From a bacterium (GTDB lineage: Bacteria > Latescibacterota > UBA2968), in NCBI GenBank assembly GCA_027296045.1, contig JAPUJS010000044.1:1-5174 (forward strand): a stretch of DNA of 5,174 nucleotides, read 5' to 3'. Positions 1 to 5,090 of this stretch are shown in pieces. Below the pieces are notes generated by a model. It was given only the letters and a program-made list of their open reading frames with translations, searched no databases and was not told the origin of the DNA. Within the stretch, counting starts at the first letter, position 1. Every line of letters begins with the position of its first letter. Both the position numbers and the translations under genes were made by a program.

Positions 1-466
1 TTCCTTTTTGGGAAATCGGCAAGGGCGTTTTTCCCCTTTGGTCCATCAGGAAGTGAACCAGGGTGTCGCGTTCGGCGGTGGTGAGGGGAATATGGGGCAT
101 CCGGGTGTTGGGTAAAACCGTTTCCGGATCGTGCAACCATCGGGAAAGCCAGGCAGAATGGGTTTTGTCGCCAATGCGGTCGAGGTCGGGGCCTCGCCGG
201 TTTGCAAAGGGGGAGATGGGAAGGTTGTGACAGGTGATGCAGCCGTAAAAGTTGAACAGGCCGCGGCCAATGGGATTGGGTGTCTTTTGAAGGGAGGGTG
301 CAGTTGCCCAGGGATCGGGGCCGAAAGGCGGGGTTTTGCCCGGAGAAGGCGTGGTGATGGTCACATCTTGTACGTAGGATTCATCGAGGGGGTTTGCATG
401 GGCTGCGCCGAGAAGGACGAGCCAGATGACCCAGCAGTGCTTGGGGATCAGGAGGGAGATCGCCAT
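1..466 (-). CDS. Exported c-type cytochrome (3' end beyond left edge)
   Basis: This is the amino-terminal 155 codons of an electron-carrying heme protein, open to the window edge, so the carboxyl end is missing. I chose the ATG at 464-466 because it begins a good signal peptide: MAISLLIPKHCWVIWLVLLG and then AAHA, with predicted cleavage after A24. The protein should therefore act in the periplasm or on the outer face of the membrane. After a proline-rich linker (about 36-65) comes a class I cytochrome c fold: heme motif CITCH at residues 76-80 (codons 241-227), GPDLDRIGDK at 92-101, a WLSRWLHDP helix at 106-114, and TRMP at 121-124, whose M123 is the likely sixth heme ligand. LTTAERDTLVHFL (128-140) is the typical last helix. 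A second heme domain could follow off the edge. It starts 10 bases after the ABC exporter stop without a clear Shine-Dalgarno, which suggests co-transcription and coupled translation. The electron partner cannot be told from the sequence. Confidence 0.9.
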   Translation of the reverse strand, partial: MAISLLIPKHCWVIWLVLLGAAHANPLDESYVQDVTITTPSPGKTPPFGPDPWATAPSLQKTPNPIGRGLFNFYGCITCHNLPISPFANRRGPDLDRIGDKTHSAWLSRWLHDPETVLPNTRMPHIPLTTAERDTLVHFLMDQRGKTPLPISQKG

Positions 467-476
467 GGTGTCGGAA

Positions 477-2243
477 TCAGTCGGCTGCGTTTTCTCGGTG
501 GGGGGTAAGTTGCCAGTGTCGGGTGAGATCCTGGGCACGGACCATACGCGCATAGAGGCCTTCCCGAGTCATCAAAGCATCGTGGGTGCCGGATTCGACG
601 GTTTGGCCGTTGTCGAACACAATAATTTTGTCGGCGTTTCGCACGGTAGAAAGGCGATGGGCAATGACCAGGGTGGTGCGATTTTGGGTCAGGTGAGCGA
701 GGGCTTCCTGGATGAGGGCTTCGGTTTCTACATCGACCGAGGAGGTTGCTTCGTCCAGAATGAGTACCGGGGCGTCTTTGAGGAGTGCTCGGGCAATGGC
801 GAGGCGCTGTTTTTGGCCGCCCGAGAGGCGCACCCCGCGTTCTCCAATGAGGGTGTCATAGCCTTCGGGCAGGTCCAGAATGAAGGGTTCGGCATTGGCG
901 GCCTGGCAGGCTTTTTGAATGTGGGATTCGGAAGCGTCTGGACGTCCGATCAGGAGGTTGTCGCGCACGGTGCCGTGAAAGAGGAAGGTGTCCTGGAGAA
1001 CCGAAGCAATATGGGTGCGCAAAAAATCGAGTGGCAGGGAACGCACGTCGTGACCCCCGATGAGAATCGCGCCTTGTTGGGGATCATAAAAGCGGGGAAT
1101 GAGGTTGGAGAGCGTGGTTTTGCCGGCACCGGTAGGGCCAACCAGGGCAACGATTTCTCCTTCGTCGATATGAAAATCGATATTCCGTAGGACAGAGGCA
1201 TCGGGGTCGTAGCCAAATGTCAGGTTCTGAACGTGAATATCCCAGGCCATGTTTTCAGGGATTCGGGCGTTTGGTGGATCTTCGATGTCGGATTGAACGG
1301 CCAGGAGCTGGAAGACGCGGTCGATGCTGACGGCGGCTTTGTTCAGGACGTCGTTGAAGGAGGCGAGCTGGAGGAAGGGCTGATAGATGTGTCCCAGGTA
1401 AACGATAAAGACGAACAGGTCGGCGACCGAGATCGTGCCTGCCAGGGCCATTTCGCCGCCGCTCCAGATGACCAGGACAATGCCCAGTCCGCCGGTGGCT
1501 TCGATGATGCCGGCCGGGAGCAACGAGTGTGTGTTGGCGACAAGCGAACGGTCGCGAAAGGCGGCGCTATTGGAATGGACTAAAATGGATCGGTCGGGTT
1601 CTCGGACGAAGGACTTGATAACGATAATGCCCGAGAGGTTGTCCTGAATCAAGGAGACCAGGTCGGAGAGGCTTTCCCGGACGGACCGCCACATGGCGCG
1701 GACTTTGGAGACAAAGCGATAGACGAGGAGGGCCGTGATGGGAATGGGGATGAGCGTCATCAGGGCCAGGTCGGGATTGAGCGTAAAAAGGACAGCCATC
1801 ATCGATATGGGGATAACGGCGGCCAGGGCGGTTTCGGGAATGCCGTGGGCAATGAAGTCTTCTATGGCCTCGATGTCGTTCACCGAACGGGAAATGAGGT
1901 TGCCGGTGCGCTGTTTGTTAAAGAAGCTGTGCGGAAGCGTCTGGAGGTGGTTGTAGACGCGTACCATCATTTTGTGCATCAGCCGGTAGGCGGTCTGGTG
2001 GGAAAACCAGCCGTAACCGTAGCGGGCGGCACCCCGAAAAAGATAGACGCCAAAGAGGAGAAGGCTGATGCCCACCAGGCCCGTTGGATCTCCTCCCGAC
2101 TCGGTGAGCCAGCGGATGAGCTGGCGGATGAGCAGGGGGGGGATGAGATTGGCGGCTGCAAAGAGGATGCCGCAGAAGATGGAGAGGGCCATAAAGGCGC
2201 GGTGGCCCTCCAGGAGATGGTAGAGTTGTTTGAGAAAATTCAT
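477..2243 (-). CDS. MsbA/BmrA-type ABC exporter (fused membrane and ATPase domains)
   Basis: This is a 588-residue half-transporter, the usual length of the type IV (ABCB-like) exporter family, which works as a dimer in the inner membrane to export lipids, drugs or other hydrophobic compounds using ATP. The first ~310 residues form the transmembrane domain, with hydrophobic segments near 17-37, 57-75, 137-155, 158-178, 245-265 and 273-293. The nucleotide-binding domain follows: A-loop Y345, Walker A GPTGAGKTT (369-377), Q-loop Q417, signature LSGGQ (473-477), Walker B VLILDE (493-498), D-loop SSVD (501-504) and H-loop H529. All catalytic residues including E498 are intact, so a functional homodimer is expected. 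No peptidase domain or cargo signal shows the substrate. The ATG at 2241-2243 gives the normal short cytoplasmic start (MNFLKQL); its Shine-Dalgarno is weak. It is first in a leftward operon with the cytochrome c gene. CydCD-like exporters, which affect cytochrome assembly, share this architecture, but nothing here singles that role out. Confidence 0.95.
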   Translation of the reverse strand: MNFLKQLYHLLEGHRAFMALSIFCGILFAAANLIPPLLIRQLIRWLTESGGDPTGLVGISLLLFGVYLFRGAARYGYGWFSHQTAYRLMHKMMVRVYNHLQTLPHSFFNKQRTGNLISRSVNDIEAIEDFIAHGIPETALAAVIPISMMAVLFTLNPDLALMTLIPIPITALLVYRFVSKVRAMWRSVRESLSDLVSLIQDNLSGIIVIKSFVREPDRSILVHSNSAAFRDRSLVANTHSLLPAGIIEATGGLGIVLVIWSGGEMALAGTISVADLFVFIVYLGHIYQPFLQLASFNDVLNKAAVSIDRVFQLLAVQSDIEDPPNARIPENMAWDIHVQNLTFGYDPDASVLRNIDFHIDEGEIVALVGPTGAGKTTLSNLIPRFYDPQQGAILIGGHDVRSLPLDFLRTHIASVLQDTFLFHGTVRDNLLIGRPDASESHIQKACQAANAEPFILDLPEGYDTLIGERGVRLSGGQKQRLAIARALLKDAPVLILDEATSSVDVETEALIQEALAHLTQNRTTLVIAHRLSTVRNADKIIVFDNGQTVESGTHDALMTREGLYARMVRAQDLTRHWQLTPHRENAAD

Positions 2244-2308
2244 TGGGATTTTTATCTCAGATGAAAGATGGAGTTGAAGCCCAATCCAGGTTTTAGCGAT
2301 CTGACTTT

Positions 2309-2336
2309 AAGATACGCAATATTGGACACAGGTCAA
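2309..2336 (-). promoter_or_regulatory. Candidate sigma70-type promoter for the ABC exporter-cytochrome operon
   Basis: Read on the minus strand there is a -35 TTGACC (2336-2331, five of six consensus bases), a 16-base spacer and a -10 TATCTT (2314-2309, four of six). Transcription would start near 2302, giving a leader of roughly 60 bases before the ATG at 2243. The first ten bases of the spacer are the TGTGTCCAAT box that recurs elsewhere in the window. The call rests on pattern only. Confidence 0.45.
2321..2330 (-). repeat. Left copy of outward-facing box TGTGTCCAAT
   Basis: On the minus strand this ten-base sequence directly follows the -35 TTGACC of the leftward promoter. It forms a perfect 10-base inverted repeat with 2409-2418, with 78 bases between the arms. 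That distance is too long for a simple hairpin and fits two protein-binding sites, or a shared promoter element, in a divergent control region. Confidence 0.5.
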
Positions 2337-2407
2337 CGGAAGAACAAGAAATGACGGTCTGTGGTGGCAAAGAAAATCATTGAAGCACCAGGCTATTGAG
2401 TTTTCGG

Positions 2408-2436
2408 TTGTGTCCAATGGGTTCTGGATCTATATT
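2408..2436 (+). promoter_or_regulatory. Candidate rightward promoter for the epimerase gene
   Basis: A -10 TATATT (2431-2436, five of six consensus bases) is preceded by exactly 17 bases and a weak -35 TTGTGT (2408-2413, three of six). The -35 overlaps the right-hand TGTGTCCAAT box, so an activator bound there could make up for the poor -35. A start near 2443 would leave a leader of about 195 bases before the ATG at 2639. Spacing and -10 are good, but the -35 is poor. Confidence 0.35.
2409..2418 (+). repeat. Right copy of outward-facing box TGTGTCCAAT
   Basis: This is an exact copy, in opposite orientation, of the box at 2321-2330. It overlaps the -35 position of the rightward promoter candidate. 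Both copies read 5' to 3' in the direction of transcription away from the centre of the region, so the divergent promoters may share one regulator. Confidence 0.5.
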
Positions 2437-2469
2437 AGTGCCCGCAAGAAGGTATCGAAAACTTTGAAG

Positions 2470-2499
2470 TTAAGTATTTTATTTTAAGTATTTTATTTT
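2470..2499 (+). repeat. 14-base tandem repeat, two copies, AT-rich
   Basis: The unit TAAGTATTTTATTT occurs at 2471-2484 and exactly again at 2485-2498, and the periodicity extends one base on either side. It sits just before a GGAG sequence. It is a candidate for slipped-strand length variation or an upstream A/T element. A weak alternative -35 TTGAAG lies at 2464-2469, so the repeat could also carry a second promoter. Confidence 0.85.
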
Positions 2500-2510
2500 G
2501 GAGATGGTTG

Positions 2511-2564
2511 ATGGTAAAAGGGCCTTCTGTGCTGAAAGTTGCCGGTTTACGGCTGTGTGCCTGA
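2511..2564 (+). CDS. Possible 17-codon leader ORF
   Basis: ATG 2511 to TGA 2562-2564 encodes MVKGPSVLKVAGLRLCA. GGAG at 2500-2503 lies seven bases upstream, which is proper Shine-Dalgarno spacing. It is out of frame with the epimerase and ends 74 bases before it. The peptide has no run of one amino acid that would suggest classical attenuation. It may be a regulatory leader peptide or a chance ORF. Confidence 0.18.
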   Translation: MVKGPSVLKVAGLRLCA

Positions 2565-2605
2565 AGCGAGTTAGAAGCCGTCTATCGTTCTCGAGAGATG
2601 AAGTA

Positions 2606-2636
2606 GCGTCCCGAAGGGCGCATTTACTAAGGGCGC
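2606..2636 (+). promoter_or_regulatory. Possible alternative hairpins controlling the epimerase ribosome binding site
   Basis: GCGTCC at 2606-2611 can pair with GGGCGC at 2616-2621 (six pairs including one G-T, loop CGAA). It can pair equally with the second GGGCGC at 2631-2636. The 8-mer AAGGGCGC is duplicated at 2614-2621 and 2629-2636, and the second copy contains the Shine-Dalgarno. The first fold leaves the ribosome site free and the second hides it. The short loop strongly favours the first fold. Functional switching is inference. Confidence 0.25.
2629..2633 (+). promoter_or_regulatory. Ribosome binding site AAGGG deciding the epimerase start
   Basis: AAGGG ends five bases before ATG 2639. 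Together with where the protein's recognisable fold begins, this favours ATG 2639 over the upstream in-frame TTG at 2498. Confidence 0.6.
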
Positions 2637-2638
2637 GT

Positions 2639-3658
2639 ATGGTCGAAGCAAAGTGGATAGAGTCCGAAGAAGCATTGATCGATCAGATGACGGCGCCTTC
2701 AGAAGCGGTGATTGCCGCGGTTTCGGAATTGTCGGGAGGCATGATGATTTTGGGGATTGCCGGGAAGATGGGGCCCACACTTGGGGAATTGCTGGTGAAA
2801 GCCGGGGCCAGGGATGTGATTGGAGTATCGCGGTTTTCCAATCCTGCAGATCGAGAAGATTTGGAAGGGCGCGGTATCCGGACAGTCAAATGCGATTTGA
2901 TGGACGAAGTGGGACTTGCCGAGTTGCCGGAGGCACCCCACATTTTTTTGATGGCCGGGTTTAAGTTCGGGGCCACCGGCAACGAATCGATGACCTGGGC
3001 CATGAATACGATGATGCCGGCCAAGGTGATGGAGCGGTTCCCCAGATCGCAGATTGTCTATGTGTCATCCGGAAATGTCTATCGGTTTGCGTCGGTGACC
3101 GGACAGGGTGCATCGGAATCGGATCCGGTCGATCCGATTGGAGAATACGCCCAATCCCGGTTGGGAGGCGAACGGCTGGCACAGTACTATTCGGAAAAAA
3201 ATGGGACGCCGCTTGCCATTGTGCGGTTGTTTTATGCAACCGAACTCCGGTATGGCATTATTCTGGATATTGCGCAAAAGGTGTGGAACAGATCCCCGAT
3301 TGATCTGGCAATGGGGTCTGTCAATCAGATTTGGCAGGGCGATGCCAATGCCTATCTGGCACGTTCGTTCCCGCTGTGTGAGAGCCCGGGGAGTGTGATC
3401 AATATGACCGGAGAAGATGTGTTGTCGGTTCGAGAGCTGGCGCAAAAGCTGGGTGTGTTGATGGGTATGGAGCCGATTTTTGAAGGCACGGAGAGCGAGA
3501 CGGCACTGTTGGGGGATTCGCGTGCCCTGTTTGAACGGTTGGGGAAACCTGCGGTTTTGCCAGATACGATTGTGGAATGGGTGGCCCACTGGGTGATGAA
3601 AGAAGGGCGGACGCTGGGCAAGCCGACGAAGTATGAGTCGAGGACGGGAGAGTTTTGA
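2639..3658 (+). CDS. NAD(P)-dependent epimerase/dehydratase-like protein (extended SDR)
   Basis: This 339-residue cytoplasmic Rossmann-fold protein belongs to the extended short-chain dehydrogenase/reductase superfamily, which acts mostly on nucleotide sugars and similar substrates. The dinucleotide-binding loop is GIAGKMG (39-45, GxxGxxG), followed by VSRF (63-66) after the second strand and CDLMD (85-89). VSSGNVY (142-148) holds the catalytic serine region, and the active-site tyrosine is Y170 in GEYAQSRLG. Where the family normally has YxxxK this protein has YxxxR (R174). The carboxyl half has LAMGSVNQIWQGDANAYLAR (223-242) and INMTGEDVLSVRELA (254-268), typical of the substrate-binding part of epimerases. 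The amino-terminal ~30 residues form an added helix before the first strand, which I recall from a subset of environmental epimerases. The start at ATG 2639 has a good Shine-Dalgarno; a TTG start at 2498 would add 47 unconvincing residues. Exact substrate is unknown. The DEAD-box helicase gene follows after 98 bases, so the two may be co-transcribed. Confidence 0.88.
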   Translation: MVEAKWIESEEALIDQMTAPSEAVIAAVSELSGGMMILGIAGKMGPTLGELLVKAGARDVIGVSRFSNPADREDLEGRGIRTVKCDLMDEVGLAELPEAPHIFLMAGFKFGATGNESMTWAMNTMMPAKVMERFPRSQIVYVSSGNVYRFASVTGQGASESDPVDPIGEYAQSRLGGERLAQYYSEKNGTPLAIVRLFYATELRYGIILDIAQKVWNRSPIDLAMGSVNQIWQGDANAYLARSFPLCESPGSVINMTGEDVLSVRELAQKLGVLMGMEPIFEGTESETALLGDSRALFERLGKPAVLPDTIVEWVAHWVMKEGRTLGKPTKYESRTGEF

Positions 3659-3729
3659 TCGGATGGGGAATTTAAAGGCCGGTGTGGCCGAATGTGAGCA
3701 GCTTATTCAAAGCGCAACCCTGGAATTTT

Positions 3730-3760
3730 GGAGGGCTTGATGAGAAATGATTGTCGATGA
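3730..3760 (+). promoter_or_regulatory. Strong Shine-Dalgarno with six-codon mini-ORF overlapping the helicase start
   Basis: GGAGGG at 3730-3735 lies four bases before ATG 3740, which opens MRNDCR and stops at TGA 3758-3760. That stop overlaps the helicase ATG (3757-3759) in an ATGA arrangement. The helicase ATG itself is 21 bases from GGAGGG, too far for direct use, and has no other good site. Translation of the helicase may depend on termination and restart after the mini-ORF. Confidence 0.35.
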
Positions 3761-4944
3761 AATTTTCAGAATTGGATCTAAAGCCTGAGATATTAAGAGC
3801 TCTGAATGAAATGGGCTATGAGGATTTAACACCCATACAGGAAGATGCGATTCAGCACATTTTGGACGGTCGGGATCTGGTGGGGTTGGCCGAGACCGGG
3901 TCGGGCAAGACGGGCGCGTGTGGGGTGCCTCTGGTCCAGATGGTGGATCCTTCTATCCGTGAAATTCAGGCCATGATTTTGGTGCCCACACGGGAATTGG
4001 CCCAGCAGTATGTGGGCGAGCTAGCCGATATTTCCCGCCGTTCGAAAGTCGCGCCCTTTGCCATGTACGGTGGGTTTGATATGGACATCCAGCGGGCAAA
4101 GTTAAAGGATGGGGTGCATATTTTGGTGGCCACGCCCGGCAGGTTTATTGATTATTTGTGGAACAATCCGCTGCCTTTAAACCATGTGCGCACCATGGTG
4201 CTGGACGAGGCGGATGAGATGTTGAATATGGGATTTGCCGAGAATGTGGAATTTATCATGTCGTGCGTGATGCAGGAGCACCAAACGCTGCTTTTTGCTG
4301 CCACAATGCCCAAAGAGGTGGATCAACTGGCGAGATCGTATCTGAAAGATCCGGTTCGTTTGGAGTTGATTAAAGATCGAGTGGCGCCCCAATCGTTAGA
4401 ACACCATTTTCGGCATGTTCGATTTCCGGAACGCCTGGACGCGTTGAAGGCGTATCTGAAAGAGGAACAGATTGTACAGGCGATCATTTTTTGCAACTCC
4501 AGAGGCAACGGTACTCGCTTGTTTGGCGACCTGAAGCGAACCTTTCCATCGGTCGATTATATTCACGGGGGATTGGTGCAAGGGCAACGGACGTCTATTT
4601 TTAATAAGTTTCGGAAGAAGAATATTCGGTTTTTGGTCGCAACCGATGTTGCCAGTCGGGGGTTGGACTTTGACCACGTGACCCATGTGATCAACTATGA
4701 TTTTCCCAGGTCCAGAGAAGGCTATACGCATCGGACAGGGCGGGCAGGACGGATGGGGCGGTTGGGGGTTGCCATGTCGTTTGTGACAGACCGAGAGATG
4801 GGGGGGGTGGCGCGGATTTTGAGGGCCAATCAAATTGAGCCGGTCTGGCAGGGCAGGGTGCCCGATCTAAAGCGTTCTGGGAAAGCAAGACAGGGGAGAC
4901 GGTCTTATGGGCGTCAAGGCCGGAGTCGGGGGCGGAGGCGATAA
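3757..4944 (+). CDS. DEAD-box ATP-dependent RNA helicase
   Basis: This 395-residue cytoplasmic protein should unwind short RNA duplexes or remodel RNA-protein complexes, as in ribosome assembly, RNA decay or cold adaptation. Motifs in order: Q motif with F3 and GYEDLTPIQ (20-28), motif I AETGSGKT (45-52), Ia PTREL (77-81), GG 105-106, Ib TPGR (126-129), II DEAD (150-153), III AAT (181-183), IV IIFCNSR (243-249), HGGLVQGQR (270-278), V ATDVASRGLD (295-304) and VI HRTGRAGR (325-332). Motif III is normally SAT; here serine is alanine, in the region that links ATP hydrolysis to unwinding. A short tail (372-395) is strongly basic, rich in Arg, Gly and Lys, fitting nonspecific RNA binding; there is no DbpA-type or CsdA-type RNA-binding domain. 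I chose ATG 3757 because FSEL begins the Q-motif region; an in-frame TTG at 3751 adds only two residues. It is close to RhlE/CshA-like enzymes, but the subfamily cannot be fixed from sequence alone. No promoter is evident in the 98-base gap upstream. Confidence 0.95.
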   Translation: MKFSELDLKPEILRALNEMGYEDLTPIQEDAIQHILDGRDLVGLAETGSGKTGACGVPLVQMVDPSIREIQAMILVPTRELAQQYVGELADISRRSKVAPFAMYGGFDMDIQRAKLKDGVHILVATPGRFIDYLWNNPLPLNHVRTMVLDEADEMLNMGFAENVEFIMSCVMQEHQTLLFAATMPKEVDQLARSYLKDPVRLELIKDRVAPQSLEHHFRHVRFPERLDALKAYLKEEQIVQAIIFCNSRGNGTRLFGDLKRTFPSVDYIHGGLVQGQRTSIFNKFRKKNIRFLVATDVASRGLDFDHVTHVINYDFPRSREGYTHRTGRAGRMGRLGVAMSFVTDREMGGVARILRANQIEPVWQGRVPDLKRSGKARQGRRSYGRQGRSRGRRR

Positions 4945-5040
4945 GGAACCCCAATCGGGTATTTGCCGCGAATTTTTATGGATATGAGGGACTATATATC
5001 GTATGTGTTTATATAATAATACCATATGTTGTGATTTTTG

Positions 5041-5055
5041 TGATCTGTCAGATCA
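5041..5055. promoter_or_regulatory. 15-base perfect palindrome, operator-like
   Basis: TGATCTG T CAGATCA is a perfect 7-1-7 inverted repeat ending eight bases upstream of the TTGACA at 5063. Symmetry, odd central base and position are typical of a dimeric repressor or activator site. It does not fit the FNR (TTGAT-N4-ATCAA) or CRP spacing. The binding protein is unknown. Confidence 0.5.
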
Positions 5056-5062
5056 ATTTATC

Positions 5063-5090
5063 TTGACATGTGTCCATGAATTTATAGATA
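5063..5090 (+). promoter_or_regulatory. Candidate rightward promoter for a gene beyond the window
   Basis: A perfect -35 TTGACA (5063-5068) is followed directly by TGTGTCCA (5069-5076), the same order as TTGACC-TGTGTCCA in the ABC exporter promoter. The -10 is uncertain: TATAGA (5083-5088, spacer 14), TAGATA (5085-5090, spacer 16) or GATATT (5087-5092, spacer 18) are all imperfect. The downstream gene would lie mostly or wholly outside the window. Confidence 0.4.

Larger units (their letters stand above)
2437..2638 (+). other. Long untranslated leader of the epimerase gene
   Basis: This stretch lies between the rightward promoter candidate and the epimerase ATG. The reading frame of the epimerase stays open back to a TTG at 2498, but the 47 extra residues are rich in Arg, Ser and Cys, resemble no domain I know and precede a normal family start, so I treat it as leader. 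It contains the 14-base tandem repeat, a possible 17-codon ORF, and two alternative hairpins before the Shine-Dalgarno. I see no recognised riboswitch class and no hairpin plus T-run terminator. Confidence 0.5.

Noticed and set aside
426..1190. 254-codon open frame on the plus strand
   Set aside because: It lies entirely antisense to the ABC ATPase domain, which has every expected motif, and to the start of the cytochrome. The translation is Gly- and Glu-rich with no recognisable domain.
3065..3589. 174-codon open frame on the minus strand
   Set aside because: It is antisense to the epimerase. Its His-, Arg- and Gln-rich translation is typical of a mirror frame, and it has no ribosome site.
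3677..3689. GGCC-GGTGT-GGCC hairpin between the epimerase and helicase genes as a terminator
   Set aside because: The stem has only four firm pairs and no T-run follows, so read-through into the helicase is more likely.
4978..5016. Short ORF MDMRDYISYVFI in the right intergenic region
   Set aside because: It has 12 residues, no Shine-Dalgarno and lies in AT-rich sequence downstream of a stop, so chance is likely.
5041..5055. FNR or CRP binding site
   Set aside because: The half-sites TGAT/ATCA are separated by seven bases, not the four (FNR) or six (CRP TGTGA-N6-TCACA) needed.
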